Part shown: one piece after another, positions 1 to 8,728 of the stretch
How positions within the stretch are numbered: the first letter of the stretch is position 1
Layout of the letters: each line of letters begins with the position of its first letter
Assembly: GCA_947453725.1 (NCBI GenBank)
Contig: CANGHH010000005.1
Coordinates: forward strand, 62,001-126,000
DNA from: Betaproteobacteria bacterium
Lineage (GTDB): Bacteria > Pseudomonadota > Gammaproteobacteria > Burkholderiales > Burkholderiaceae_C
DNA length: 64,000 nt
Reading direction: 5' to 3'
Program-made: the position numbers and the translations under genes
The notes under the pieces: generated by a model
Seen by the model: the letters and a program-made list of their open reading frames with translations, nothing else
Database searches by the model: none
Told to the model about the DNA's origin: nothing

Positions 1-295
1 TCGCCGTGGCGCGCGGCAGTCCTGTGCGCGTGCCGCTGCTTTCGCCGCCGCGGACGGTGTAGCCGACGTCGTTCTGCATATTGGTGATGACCTGGACCAG
101 CAGCGCCGAGCCCAGCACGAGCAGGGCCGCCAGCGCATCGATGGCGCCGTGGTGCGCGAAACCCAGCGTGGCGCCGACCAGCACGGGGCTGAAGGCGACC
201 AGCAGGCTGCGCGGCCGGATCGCGACCAGCCAAGCCGCCAGCGAACCCGAGCGCACGGCCCGGACGGCGTTCACGGTCTCCCGGTTCACCGTCAT
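1..295 (-). CDS. menA: MenA-like 1,4-dihydroxy-2-naphthoate polyprenyltransferase, N-terminal part (cut by window edge)
   Basis: Only the first 98 codons are in the window. They begin at an ATG (293-295) and run off the left edge. The visible protein has the MenA-type start: an amphipathic Trp followed by RPRSLLVAFSPVLVG in the first membrane helix, a second helix, then QVITNMQND and a Gly/Arg-rich stretch ending RTGLPRA. The Q-x3-N-x2-ND arrangement is typical of MenA rather than UbiA or CyoE. MenA prenylates dihydroxynaphthoate in the inner membrane, the step that commits to menaquinone. The usual NDxxD motif reads NDVGY here, so the second acidic residue is missing in that position. It is divergent from the 588 gene, and two Fnr-like boxes lie between them. 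The low-potential quinone fits the fumarate reductase and CymA encoded nearby. Confidence 0.75.
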   Translation of the reverse strand, partial: MTVNRETVNAVRAVRSGSLAAWLVAIRPRSLLVAFSPVLVGATLGFAHHGAIDALAALLVLGSALLVQVITNMQNDVGYTVRGGESSGTRTGLPRATA

Positions 296-447
296 CGTGT
301 GCCTGCTGCGCGCCAGGCGGTACGGGCGAGTCGGGTTGCGCTCATCTTCGATGCTCCATGACCAAGGGCCCAGGGTGGACCTCGATCGCCACCGTCATCC
401 CATGGTAGCGACGCGCGTCGCAGGGCTCGGGTGCAGTTCGCCAATCA

Positions 448-461
448 CTGACCAGGATCAA
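448..461. promoter_or_regulatory. Fnr-like box, CTGAC-N4-ATCAA
   Basis: One half-site is perfect (ATCAA) and the other is CTGAC, one mismatch from TTGAY. It lies 22 bp centre to centre from the perfect box at 470-483, in the divergent menA/588 intergenic region. It could serve menA or act as a second upstream site. Confidence 0.5.
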
Positions 462-469
462 CTTGGCGC

Positions 470-483
470 TTGATGTGCATCAA
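470..483. promoter_or_regulatory. Perfect Fnr/Anr box TTGATGTGCATCAA
   Basis: This is an exact match to the Fnr consensus TTGAT-N4-ATCAA. A TATGGT hexamer at 505-510 lies 31 bp centre to centre downstream on the plus strand, which places the box near -41.5 as in class II Fnr activation. The start codon of the cNMP-domain gene is 111 bp from the box centre. Confidence 0.8.
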
Positions 484-587
484 TCGGTGGCCTGTAGCGC
501 GGTCTATGGTTGCCTCAAGCTGCCGTCGAGCGGTGCCACGGCCTTCACCGCTGCCTTGCGCTGCTGGGCTCCATACCCTAGGTCACC

Positions 588-1091
588 ATGAACACCACCG
601 CTCCACCCGCCGCCCCGATGTTGTACGAGGCCGTCAAGGCCAGCCGCCTCGCGGAAGGCTTGAGCCCGGGTCAGGTGGATGTGCTCGCGCGCCTGCTGAC
701 GCTGGAGCCGGTGCAGGCGCAGCAGGTGCTGGCCCGCGAGGGCAGCGCCGACAACCGGCTGTACCTTGTCGTGCAGGGCTCGCTGGCCATCGTGAAGCAC
801 ATCGGCACGCCGGAAGAGACGACACTGGTGACGCTGGAGGCCGGCGACTTCGCCCACGAGCTGGGTTTTCTCGACGGCGCGCCGCGCTATGCCAGCCTGC
901 AGGCTGCCGCGCCGGGCCAGGTGCTGGTGCTCGAGCGCGAGCAGCTCGAAAGCCTGATCGAGACGCACCCGCGCATCCTCTACGCCGTGATGTGCGCGAT
1001 CGTTCGCGCCGTGCACCGCGTGCAGACCCGACTGTCGATGCAGGCCAGTGAATTGACGAACTACATCGTCAAGCAGCACGGGCGCTACTGA
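588..1091 (+). CDS. Stand-alone cyclic-nucleotide-binding-domain protein (no DNA-binding domain)
   Basis: This 167-residue protein is a CRP/Fnr-type beta-roll sensor followed by a long helix (about residues 130-160), and it ends there. No helix-turn-helix follows, so it cannot be a normal CRP-family activator. The phosphate-binding-cassette region around residues 90-103 reads HELGFLDGAPRYAS and keeps the Arg that contacts the cyclic phosphate in cAMP-binding relatives, so ligand binding is plausible. It lies 16 bp upstream of the membrane Fe-S oxidoreductase and is probably co-transcribed from the promoter carrying the perfect Fnr box. The Arg and the C-terminal helix suggest a ligand-responsive partner of a membrane or redox protein, but that is inference. 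Its precise role is unknown. Confidence 0.85.
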   Translation: MNTTAPPAAPMLYEAVKASRLAEGLSPGQVDVLARLLTLEPVQAQQVLAREGSADNRLYLVVQGSLAIVKHIGTPEETTLVTLEAGDFAHELGFLDGAPRYASLQAAAPGQVLVLEREQLESLIETHPRILYAVMCAIVRAVHRVQTRLSMQASELTNYIVKQHGRY

Positions 1092-1107
1092 TGCAACTGG
1101 GGCTGGC

Positions 1108-3120
1108 ATGAGTCCAGTCGGCATCAGTCTTTTGCTGTTGTTGGCCATCGCCGGCTTTGGCGCCCTGGCCTGGCGCAAGCTGCGGATCGTCATGGCGCTG
1201 CAGCCGCAGCCGCGCTGGGACGCGCCCGGGCGGCGCCTGCGCACGGTGCTGGTCAACGGCCTGCTGCAGCGCCGCATGCTGCAGCGCGAATGGCGCCCGG
1301 GTCTGATGCACAGCGTGATCTTCCTGGGCTTCCTGTCACTGCTGTTGCGCAAGCTGCAATTGCTGGCCATCGGCTACGACGAGGGCGCCGTCTTCGCCGA
1401 TGTCTTCGGCGGCCCCTTTGCCGCGTTCAAGGACGGCGTCGAACTGGCGGTGACGCTGGCCGTCCTCTACGCCTTGTGGCGCCGCCTGGGGCTGCGTCCG
1501 GCCCGGCTGGAGCCCAACCGCGAGGCCCTGCTGGTGCTGGGCCTGATCCTGCTGATCATGCTGACGGACTTCGCCTTCGACGGCTTCCGCTTCGCCAAGC
1601 TGGGTGCTGCTGTGCCGGGCATCGCGCATGAACAGGGCTATGCCTTCATCGGCGGCGCGGTGGCCACCGCACTGCAGGCCTGGTCGCCGCGGGCCTTGTC
1701 GGCCGGCTATGCGATTTCCTACTGGACCCAGATGGGGGTGGTGCTGGCCTTTCTGGTGCTGCTGCCGGCCGGCGAGCATTTCCACATCGTCACGGCGCTG
1801 CCCACCTTGTACTTTCGCCGCGGCCGGCCGGCCAACCGGGTGCCGGCGGTCGACGTCGACAAGCTGATGGCGGCCACCGACGAGGCCGACATGAAGGCCG
1901 GTGTGCGCGACGCGCGCGACCTGAGCAGGAAGGACGGCCTGGACGCCTACACCTGCACCGAATGCGGACGCTGCAAGGACGCCTGCCCGACGCACTTGAC
2001 GGGCAAGCCGCTGTCGCTGAAAGGCGTGAACGACACGCTGAAGCGGCACCTGACGGCACAAGGCGCGCTGATCGTCGCCGGGGACCCGGCCGGCGAACTG
2101 CCGCTGCTGGTCGGCAGCGTGATCAGCGATGACACGCTGTGGGCGTGCACGACCTGCGGCTACTGCGAAGCGGCCTGCCCGATCGAACTCGAACACCTGG
2201 ACAAGTTCTTCCGCATGCGCCAGCACCAGGTGATGATTGCCGGCGAATTCCCGCACGAGTTGAAAAAGGTCTTCGAGGCCTACGAGGTCCAGGGCAACCC
2301 CTGGGGCCTGCAGGCCCTTCAGCGCGGCGACTGGGCGCAGGGCCTGGGCGTGCCGCTGGTGCGCAGCGCGCAGGACATGGCGGGCCTGGAATGTCTCTTC
2401 TACGTCGGCTCGGCGATGTCCTTCGACCCGCGGGGCCAGAAGATCGCACGGGCGATGGTCACGGTGCTGCAGGCGGCCGGTGTGCGCTTCGGGATCCTCG
2501 GCAGCCTGGAAGGATCGACCGGCGAATGCGTGCGCCGCGTCGGCAACGAGCTGTTGTTCCAGCAGCTGGCCGATGCGCTTGTCGGCACGCTGAACGGGCT
2601 CGGCATCCGGCGCATCGTGACCTGCGACCCGCACGCGCTGAACACGCTGCGCAACGAATACCCCGAACGTGGCGGTCATTTCGAGGTGCTGCACCACACC
2701 CAGTTCATCGCCGAATTGCTGGCGCAGGGGCGCATCGCCGTGCGTGCGCAATGGCAGCGCGTCGTCTTCCACGACCCCTGCTACCTGGGGCGTCACAACG
2801 GCGAGTTCGAAGCGCCGCGTCAGTTGCTGCGGCAGCTCTGCGCCGACACCCCGCTGGAAATGGCGCTGTCGCGTGAGAAGGCCATGTGCTGCGGCGCTGG
2901 GGGCGGGCGGATGTGGATGGAAGAGCGCATCGGCCGGCGCATCAACATCTTGCGCGTGGAGCAGGCCCTCGAAACGGCGCCGGCCACCATCGCCACGGCT
3001 TGCCCGTATTGCGCGGTGATGGTCGGCGACGGGCTGGGCGCGCTGCCGCAAGCCCGCGCTGTGCAGTCTCAGGACCTGGCCGAACTGGTGGCCGCGGCCT
3101 TGCTGCCCGGCGAGGGCTGA
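1108..3120 (+). CDS. Membrane HdrD/NarI-like iron-sulfur oxidoreductase (EMO-like, ETF:menaquinone oxidoreductase candidate)
   Basis: This 670-residue fusion starts with five or six membrane helices (to about residue 235) of the NarI/cytochrome b type. Two [4Fe-4S] ferredoxin motifs follow (Cys283/286/289/293 and Cys347/350/353/357), then two CCG (heterodisulfide-reductase) domains. The second CCG domain is canonical: HDPCYLG, the Cys-Cys-Gly at 594-596 and a CPYC near 630. In the first, the CCG position is degenerate (GSTGEC). The architecture matches the EMO family, which passes electrons from reduced electron-transfer flavoprotein to menaquinone in anaerobes, and more loosely HdrDE. Neighbouring menA and frd genes support a menaquinone role. 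The ETF partner is inferred; etfBA lies 32 kb away. Other HdrDE-type quinone-linked dehydrogenases remain possible. Confidence 0.8.
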   Translation: MSPVGISLLLLLAIAGFGALAWRKLRIVMALQPQPRWDAPGRRLRTVLVNGLLQRRMLQREWRPGLMHSVIFLGFLSLLLRKLQLLAIGYDEGAVFADVFGGPFAAFKDGVELAVTLAVLYALWRRLGLRPARLEPNREALLVLGLILLIMLTDFAFDGFRFAKLGAAVPGIAHEQGYAFIGGAVATALQAWSPRALSAGYAISYWTQMGVVLAFLVLLPAGEHFHIVTALPTLYFRRGRPANRVPAVDVDKLMAATDEADMKAGVRDARDLSRKDGLDAYTCTECGRCKDACPTHLTGKPLSLKGVNDTLKRHLTAQGALIVAGDPAGELPLLVGSVISDDTLWACTTCGYCEAACPIELEHLDKFFRMRQHQVMIAGEFPHELKKVFEAYEVQGNPWGLQALQRGDWAQGLGVPLVRSAQDMAGLECLFYVGSAMSFDPRGQKIARAMVTVLQAAGVRFGILGSLEGSTGECVRRVGNELLFQQLADALVGTLNGLGIRRIVTCDPHALNTLRNEYPERGGHFEVLHHTQFIAELLAQGRIAVRAQWQRVVFHDPCYLGRHNGEFEAPRQLLRQLCADTPLEMALSREKAMCCGAGGGRMWMEERIGRRINILRVEQALETAPATIATACPYCAVMVGDGLGALPQARAVQSQDLAELVAAALLPGEG

Positions 3121-3440
3121 TCTCGGGGTACTTCGCGCAGAAGGTGCCGCCGAATCCGCAACCGGTTTCCGTGTCCGCCATCTCGAACGGTGCGAATCCC
3201 TGGACGCTGGACAGCAGGCGGCGCGACCGGTCTTTCACGCCCTATCCGCGCCAACCAGCACAGGCTTGGTGATATGTGATTCTTTCTTCCAGGCGTACTG
3301 AAACGGCATCCAGCTGCAACCCACCGACCCGAAAACACGGCGATTCTGGGCTGCGACGCCGCATGGGCTGCCCTGTCGATTAACACGCCACGCATGAAAA
3401 AAGTCATTTATGATTCAGTCCCGGCCTTGATCGAGACGCC
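3121..3440. other. Intergenic region upstream of fnr
   Basis: This 320-bp stretch contains no credible gene. It lies between the EMO-like gene and fnr. I saw no Fnr box. The only promoter-like element is near its right end, and I saw no clear terminator hairpin with a T-run. Confidence 0.6.
3409..3414 (+). promoter_or_regulatory. Candidate -10 element (TATGAT) for fnr
   Basis: TATGAT matches five of six positions of the sigma-70 -10 consensus and lies 27 bp before the fnr ATG, in an AT-richer patch. No good -35 was found at the proper distance. Confidence 0.35.
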
Positions 3441-4187
3441 ATGGACCATCCTGTCTTCAAGCCCCTGCACGCGCCGCATTGCACGGCGGTGTGCTCCAGT
3501 TGCAACCTGCGCGAGATCTGCCTGCCGGTTGGGCTGAGCAAGGAAGAGCTCGCGCACATCGATGGTCGGCTGGTCATGGCCCGCCTCAAGGTCGCCCGCG
3601 GCGCCAAGCTGTTCCAGGCCGGTGACCGCTTCACGGCCGTCTATGCCGTGTGGACCGGCTTCTTCAAGTCCTGCGTGTCGTCCAAGGACGGCCGCGAGCA
3701 GGTCACCGGTTTTCAGATGAGTGGCGAGCTCGTGGGTCTCGACGGCATCGGCCAGCGCGTCCACGAAATCGATGCGGTGGCGCTGGAGGACTCGCAGGTC
3801 TGCGTGATCGCCTACGACGAACTGGAGACTTTGTCGATCGAGGTCAATTCGCTGCAGCACCAGTTTCACCGCGTGATGAGTCGCGAAATCGTCCGCAACC
3901 AGGGTGTGATGCTGCTGCTGGGCAGCATGCATGCGGAAGAGCGGGTGGCGGCCTTCCTGCTCAACCTGATGCACCGCTTGAGCGCGCGCGGGTTTTCGGC
4001 TTCCGCCATCGTGCTGCGCATGAGCCGCGAAGAGATCGGCAGCTACCTGGGGCTGAAGCTGGAAACCGTCAGCCGCACCTTTTCCAAGTTCCAGGCCCAC
4101 GGCCTGCTGTCCGTGCACCACCGTCAGATCCAGATCACCGACCCCGACGGCCTGCAGAATCTGGTCGACGGCATAACGGCTGTCTGA
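3441..4187 (+). CDS. fnr: Fnr, oxygen-sensing CRP-family transcription regulator
   Basis: At 248 residues it aligns with E. coli FNR almost position for position. The [4Fe-4S] ligands are Cys18, Cys21 and Cys27 in CSSCNLREIC plus Cys121, against 20/23/29/122 in E. coli. The recognition helix carries ETVSR at 208-212, the E--SR pattern that reads the TTGAT half-site. Loss of the cluster in oxygen would make the protein monomeric and inactive, so it should activate anaerobic promoters. At least ten boxes of the matching type occur within 34 kb of this gene, including one in front of frdCAB immediately downstream. Cys14 is an additional N-terminal cysteine. The assignment as a true Fnr rather than a Dnr or FixK is secure from the four cysteines. 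Confidence 0.95.
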   Translation: MDHPVFKPLHAPHCTAVCSSCNLREICLPVGLSKEELAHIDGRLVMARLKVARGAKLFQAGDRFTAVYAVWTGFFKSCVSSKDGREQVTGFQMSGELVGLDGIGQRVHEIDAVALEDSQVCVIAYDELETLSIEVNSLQHQFHRVMSREIVRNQGVMLLLGSMHAEERVAAFLLNLMHRLSARGFSASAIVLRMSREEIGSYLGLKLETVSRTFSKFQAHGLLSVHHRQIQITDPDGLQNLVDGITAV

Positions 4188-4311
4188 CGGGCACCAGCCT
4201 GGCGCTTCGGACCTGCCCGAGCAGCCCATCGATGGCGGCGCAAGGCCGGCCGCTCGGTGCGGTGGCACCGCCGATCGGCCCTGCAAGCTCGCGCAGCCCG
4301 CCTCCACTTCG

Positions 4312-4325
4312 TTGACGTGCATCAA
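4312..4325. promoter_or_regulatory. Fnr box TTGACGTGCATCAA in the frdCAB promoter
   Basis: It matches TTGAY-N4-ATCAA, with the same N4 (GTGC) as the perfect site at 470-483. The centre lies 87 bp before the frdC ATG. A weak -10 candidate (CAGCAT, 4348-4353) is 32 bp away centre to centre. Confidence 0.75.
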
Positions 4326-4405
4326 GACTGGGGTCGCGGTGCCGGCACAGCATGCGCCGTCGGCAAGCAGCAGTCCCACATCCGCCGGCCGAGGAGACCC
4401 CGCGC

Positions 4406-5212
4406 ATGAAAAGCGTTCTGCCGGCTGCATCCAGCCCGCCTGGCCCGCATGCGGGTGCCGGAAAACGCCTGCGTAGCAGCCCGTGGCCGGCGCGACTGGA
4501 CGGCGTGCAAAGCGCCAGCGGGCTGGTCCTGGCGCTGTTCATGTGGGGCCACATGGTGCTGGTCTCATCGATCCTGCTGGGCAAGGATGCGATGTGGACC
4601 GTGACCAAGGTCTTCGAAGGCTACTTCGTCTTCGGCCGCTCCTACCCCGGGCTGGTGTCACTGGTGGTGGCCGCGATCTTCGCGCTGGTGCTTGTTCACG
4701 CGCTGCTGGCGCTGCGCAAGTTTCCCAGCAGCTACCGCCAGGCGAGCGCTTTCCGCGACCACGTCCGGCAGATGAAGCACGGCGACACCACGCTGTGGTG
4801 GTGGCAGGTGGTGACCGGCTACGCGCTCTTCTTCATGGTCTCGGTGCACCTGTACGTGATGCTCACGCGGCCGGCCAGCATCGGCCCCTACGGCAGTGCC
4901 GACCGCGTATGGACCGACAGCTTCTGGCCGCTCTACCTGCTGCTGCTGTTCGCGGTGGAGCTGCACGGCGGTATCGGCCTGTACCGATTGGCCGTGAAGT
5001 GGGACTGGTTCGCCGGCGCCGACCCGGCGGCCACGCGCAGGGGCCTGAAGTCGCTGAAATGGGGACTGACCTTGTTCTTCCTGGTGCTGGGTCTGGCCAC
5101 GCTGGCGGCCTACATCAAGATCGGCATCGAGCACGCGCCGCGAGCCGGGGAGGCGTATGTGCCGACCTGGCTGCAGTTGCCCATGCCCGTGCCCGTGCCC
5201 GTGACGCGTTGA
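4406..5212 (+). CDS. frdC: Fumarate reductase diheme cytochrome b subunit FrdC
   Basis: The start is the ATG at 4406, preceded by GAGGAG ten bases upstream, giving 268 residues and five membrane helices. Four candidate heme ligands, His49, His98, His148 and His187, fall exactly five positions after the Wolinella succinogenes FrdC ligands (44, 93, 143, 182). Glu185 in the ELH motif corresponds to Glu180 of the Wolinella E-pathway for transmembrane proton transfer. The subunit therefore anchors a diheme menaquinol:fumarate reductase in the inner membrane and oxidises menaquinol. It heads frdCAB, with 10 bp before frdA. The same fold also occurs in B-type succinate:menaquinone reductases, so the physiological direction is not proven. 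The Fnr box favours anaerobic fumarate reduction. Confidence 0.92.
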   Translation: MKSVLPAASSPPGPHAGAGKRLRSSPWPARLDGVQSASGLVLALFMWGHMVLVSSILLGKDAMWTVTKVFEGYFVFGRSYPGLVSLVVAAIFALVLVHALLALRKFPSSYRQASAFRDHVRQMKHGDTTLWWWQVVTGYALFFMVSVHLYVMLTRPASIGPYGSADRVWTDSFWPLYLLLLFAVELHGGIGLYRLAVKWDWFAGADPAATRRGLKSLKWGLTLFFLVLGLATLAAYIKIGIEHAPRAGEAYVPTWLQLPMPVPVPVTR

Positions 5213-5222
5213 GGGCCGCGCC

Positions 5223-7202
5223 ATGAAAATCAGCTACACCGACGTGCTGGTGATCGGCGGCGGCCTGACCGGGCTGCGCGTGGCCATCGGCGCCAAGCGG
5301 CGCGGCCATGAAGCGGTGATCCTGTCGCTGGTGCCGCCCAAGCGCTCGCATTCGGCGGCCGCGCAAGGCGGCATGCAGGCCGCTCTGGGCAATGTCATCA
5401 AAGGGCAGGGCGACAACGAAGACGTCCACTTCGAAGACACCGTGCGTGGCAGCGACTGGGGCGCCGACCAGCGCGTGGCGCGCATGTTCGTCAACACCGC
5501 GCCCAAGGCGGTGCGCGAACTCGCCGCCTGGGGCGTGCCCTGGAGCCGCGTGCAGCGCGGCGACCGCCCCGTCATCATCAACGGCGAAAAGGTCACGCTG
5601 ACCGAGCGCGACGCAGCCCACGGCTTGGTGGCGCAGCGCGACTTCGGCGGCACCAAGAAGTGGCGCACCTGTTATGTGTCCGACGGCACCGGCCACGCGA
5701 TGCTGTTCGCGGTCAGCGACCGAGCCATCGCCGAATCGATCCCGGTGCAGGAGCGCATGGAGGCCATCGCGCTGATCGTCGATGGCGGGCGCTGCCACGG
5801 CGCTGTGGTGCGCAACCTGATGACCGGCGAGCTCAGCGCCTTCGTCGCCAAGGCCACGGTCATCGCCACCGGCGGCGCCGGGCGCCTCTACCGGGTGACG
5901 ACCAACGCGGTCATCTGCGAAGGCCTGGGCATGGCCATCGCGCTGGAGACTGGCCAGGCCGCGCTGGGCAACATGGAAGCCGTGCAGTTCCACCCGACGG
6001 GTATCTTCCCGGCCAGCATCCTCGTCACCGAGGGTTGCCGTGGCGACGGCGGGCTGCTGAAGGATGCCGACGGCCATCGATTCATGCCCGACTACGAGCC
6101 CGAGAAGAAGGAACTGGCCTCGCGCGACGTGGTCTCACGGCGCATGGAAACGCACATCCGCAAGGGCAAGGGCGTGAAGTCGCGCTTCGGTGAGCACCTG
6201 TGGCTGGACATCACCCAACTGGGCCGTGCGCACATCGAGAAGAACCTGCGCGAGGTCAAGGAGATCTGCGAGTCCTTCCTGGGTATCGACCCGGCGGTGG
6301 ACATGATTGCCGTGCGCCCGGCGCAGCACTACACGATGGGCGGCGTGCGCACGAACCACACCGGCGAGAGCCCGACGCTGCGCGGCCTGTTCGCCGCGGG
6401 CGAGGCCGCTTGCTGGGACCTCCACGGCTTCAACCGGCTGGGCGGCAATTCCGTCGCCGAGACGGTGGTGGCCGGCATGATCGTCGGTGAATTCGTCGCC
6501 GATTTCTGCGATCGCACCGAGAACGAAACACGCATCCCCATCGGCCTGGTTCGCGACACGGTGGCGGCCGAGCAGGCCAAGCTCGACCGGCTGGTCAGCG
6601 GACCGGGCACCGAAGACGCGTCGGTGCTGCGCGCGGCGATGCAGCAGATCATGACCGACAAGGTCGGTATCTTCCGCACCGGGCCCGACCTGGCGCTGGC
6701 GATTGCTGAACTGCAAAGCCTGCTCGAGCGCAGTCGACACATCGGTCTGCGCCACAAGGCCGCTGGCGCCAACCCGGAACTGGCTACCGCCTACCGCACG
6801 CAGAAGATGCTGAAGCTGGCGCTGTGCATGGCGCACGGCGCGGCGCAACGCACCGAGAGCCGCGGGGCGCATTTCCGCGAGGACTTTCCGCACCGCGATG
6901 ACGCCCGCTGGCTGCGGCGCACGCTGGCCACCTGGCCGGGCGCGTTGGACGCGCTGCCCACGCTGGCCTACGAGGCACTGGACGTCGGGGCCATGGAACT
7001 GCCGCCGGGTTGGCGCGGCTACGGCGCCAAGGACTATGTCGACCATCCGGACACGCCCGCCCGCGCGGCCGAGGTGGCGGCCCAGCGCGCGCGCATGGCG
7101 GGCGAGCCCCGCGTGGTGGTTCAGCAGGCCTTGATGCCTTACGAAGAACTCCTGCCCCCGCCGCTGCGCGGGCCCAACGAACGCATCGACGAGCCGCTGT
7201 GA
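5223..7202 (+). CDS. frdA: Fumarate reductase flavoprotein subunit FrdA
   Basis: The 659-residue flavoprotein has the dinucleotide fold [10 protein letters not shown] at its start and His43 in [10 protein letters not shown], the residue that carries covalent FAD (also His43 in Wolinella). Further family motifs are [19 protein letters not shown] and the FAD-binding [10 protein letters not shown]. It reduces fumarate to succinate on the cytoplasmic side, using electrons from FrdB. The length and motif spelling follow epsilonproteobacterial and B-type enzymes rather than the usual betaproteobacterial SdhA of the aerobic Krebs cycle. The start has GAGGG eight bases upstream, and the stop overlaps the frdB start. 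Confidence 0.93.
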   Translation: MKISYTDVLVIGGGLTGLRVAIGAKRRGHEAVILSLVPPKRSHSAAAQGGMQAALGNVIKGQGDNEDVHFEDTVRGSDWGADQRVARMFVNTAPKAVRELAAWGVPWSRVQRGDRPVIINGEKVTLTERDAAHGLVAQRDFGGTKKWRTCYVSDGTGHAMLFAVSDRAIAESIPVQERMEAIALIVDGGRCHGAVVRNLMTGELSAFVAKATVIATGGAGRLYRVTTNAVICEGLGMAIALETGQAALGNMEAVQFHPTGIFPASILVTEGCRGDGGLLKDADGHRFMPDYEPEKKELASRDVVSRRMETHIRKGKGVKSRFGEHLWLDITQLGRAHIEKNLREVKEICESFLGIDPAVDMIAVRPAQHYTMGGVRTNHTGESPTLRGLFAAGEAACWDLHGFNRLGGNSVAETVVAGMIVGEFVADFCDRTENETRIPIGLVRDTVAAEQAKLDRLVSGPGTEDASVLRAAMQQIMTDKVGIFRTGPDLALAIAELQSLLERSRHIGLRHKAAGANPELATAYRTQKMLKLALCMAHGAAQRTESRGAHFREDFPHRDDARWLRRTLATWPGALDALPTLAYEALDVGAMELPPGWRGYGAKDYVDHPDTPARAAEVAAQRARMAGEPRVVVQQALMPYEELLPPPLRGPNERIDEPL

Positions 7203-8005
7203 TGACCTCCATCCCGATCATTCCACTGTCGTCCTGCCTGCAAGCCCCGGCGCCGACCTCAGCCGGGGCCCCGGGCGCTGCGGCACGCCGCCTGGAGATC
7301 CGCGTGCTGCGCTTCAACCCGCTGCGGCCCGATGTGGACGCGCACTGGCAGACCTACACGCTGGACGACGCCCCCGGCATGACGCTGTTCATCGCGCTCA
7401 GCGAGATCCGCGAGAAGTTGGACCCTTCGCTGCAGTTCGACTTCGTCTGCCGCGCCGGCATCTGCGGCAGTTGCGCGATGCTGGTCAACGGCCGGCCCGC
7501 GCTGGCCTGTCGCACGCTGACCAAGGACCTGGAAAGCGCGATCACGCTGGCGCCGCTGCCGGTGTTCGAGTTGATCGGCGACCTGTCGGTCAACACCGGC
7601 AAGTGGATGCGCGGCATGAGCGAGCGGCTGCAGACCTGGGTCCACCGGCAGGAAACCGAGCGCGACTTGACGCGCCTGGAAGAACGCATGGAGCCCGAAC
7701 TGGCGGAAAGGATCTACGAACTCGACCGCTGTATCGAATGCGGCTGCTGCGTGTCGGCCTGCGGCACCGCGCGCATGCGCGAGGATTTCGTCGGCGCGGT
7801 GGGCGTCAACAAGATCGCGCGCTTCAGGCTCGACCCGCGCGATGGACGCGACGACGAAGACTTCTACGAACTCGTTGGCGACGACGACGGCGTCTTCGGT
7901 TGCATGTCGCTGCTCGGCTGTCACGACGTCTGCCCGAAGCAGCTGCCCTTGCAGACGCAGATCGCCTTCGTGCGCCGCAAGATGGTGGCGATGGGCTGGC
8001 GGTGA
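7202..8005 (+). CDS. frdB: Fumarate reductase iron-sulfur subunit FrdB
   Basis: Translation starts at the ATG that shares its A with the frdA stop, giving 267 residues. The [2Fe-2S] cysteines lie in CRAGICGSC plus the later ALAC. The C-terminal part carries CIECGCCVSAC and CMSLLGCHDVCP, the ligands of the [4Fe-4S] and [3Fe-4S] clusters. It wires FrdC hemes to the FrdA flavin. The N-terminal 27 residues are an Ala/Pro-rich extension not expected in the family, and a later start is possible but less well placed. Confidence 0.92.
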   Translation: MTSIPIIPLSSCLQAPAPTSAGAPGAAARRLEIRVLRFNPLRPDVDAHWQTYTLDDAPGMTLFIALSEIREKLDPSLQFDFVCRAGICGSCAMLVNGRPALACRTLTKDLESAITLAPLPVFELIGDLSVNTGKWMRGMSERLQTWVHRQETERDLTRLEERMEPELAERIYELDRCIECGCCVSACGTARMREDFVGAVGVNKIARFRLDPRDGRDDEDFYELVGDDDGVFGCMSLLGCHDVCPKQLPLQTQIAFVRRKMVAMGWR

Positions 8006-8056
8006 AGGGGGCGCTCAGGGCCGGGAGCCGGTCGGTCGGTGCATTTCGCATCGGGT

Positions 8057-8070
8057 TTGAACTGGCGCAA
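8057..8070. promoter_or_regulatory. Degenerate Fnr-like box TTGAACTGGCGCAA before uspA
   Basis: The left half is TTGAA and the right half CGCAA. A TAGAGT hexamer at 8093-8098 is exactly 32 bp centre to centre downstream, which fits a class II promoter. The half-site CTGGCGCAA also occurs (inverted) in the box at 8654-8667. Confidence 0.5.
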
Positions 8071-8145
8071 ACCTTGCACCCGAGGGGCAGCCTAGAGTCG
8101 GTCAAGCTTCTGGATGCAGAGGCAAAAACCGCGAGGAGGGTTCAC

Positions 8146-8589
8146 ATGTTCAAGCGCATTCTGGTGCCTGTCGATGACAGTGAACTTTCCGAAAAGGCCA
8201 TCCAGGTCAGCGTGAGTCTGGCCCGGCAACTGGGCGCCGCCGTCACGGGCTTTGTGGCCGAGCCCCTGCCGCCGCTGCTCAGCGGTCCGCATTCGCGGTC
8301 GCAGATGCAGCGGGATACGCTGGAACATGACGCGCTGACGGCGGCCCATGCAAAGCGGATCCTGCAGCATTTCGCAGCCTGTGCGGAGGCAGCTGGAGTG
8401 CCCTTCGATGCCTACCATGACCAGGCGCCCCAGGTTTCGCACGCCATCATCGCGGCGGCCGAGTCGCGCGGCTGCGACATGATCGTCATGACCACCCATG
8501 GGCGGGGCGCTTTCGGCGAGTTTCTGTTCGGCTCTGAAACCAAGGCCGTCCTGGCCGGCTGCAACTTGCCGCTGCTGGTCCTGCGCTGA
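8146..8589 (+). CDS. Universal stress protein, UspA family
   Basis: This 147-residue single-domain protein starts with FKRILVPVDDSELSEKA, the usual Usp strand-loop-helix. It ends with MTTHGRGAFGEFLFGSETKAVL, which resembles the ATP-binding G-x2-G-x9-G-S/T signature, followed by LPLLVLR. A strong GAGGAGGG lies seven bases before the ATG. Usp proteins bind ATP or AMP and support survival under energy or redox limitation. Anaerobic Usp genes are classic Anr targets in Pseudomonas, which agrees with the Fnr-like box and spaced -10 here. The exact ligand and role cannot be read from sequence. Confidence 0.9.
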   Translation: MFKRILVPVDDSELSEKAIQVSVSLARQLGAAVTGFVAEPLPPLLSGPHSRSQMQRDTLEHDALTAAHAKRILQHFAACAEAAGVPFDAYHDQAPQVSHAIIAAAESRGCDMIVMTTHGRGAFGEFLFGSETKAVLAGCNLPLLVLR

Positions 8590-8653
8590 GTCCGGTTGCC
8601 CGAGGCCGCACCGGCTGGTGCGGGCCAACGCGGCATGGCCCCAAGCCGCCACC

Positions 8654-8667
8654 TTGCGCCAGCGCAA
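8654..8667. promoter_or_regulatory. Palindromic Fnr-variant box TTGCGCCAGCGCAA
   Basis: A perfect dyad with TTGCG/CGCAA half-sites in the spacing of an Fnr box. CAGAAT at 8691-8696 lies 33 bp centre to centre downstream and could be the -10 of the second cNMP-domain gene (ATG at 8729). Confidence 0.45.
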
Positions 8668-8728
8668 GTCGGCGACCCGAGTCCGCGGCGCAGAATTCCA
8701 CCCTCATCGCCCTGCCTGGAGGTCCGCC

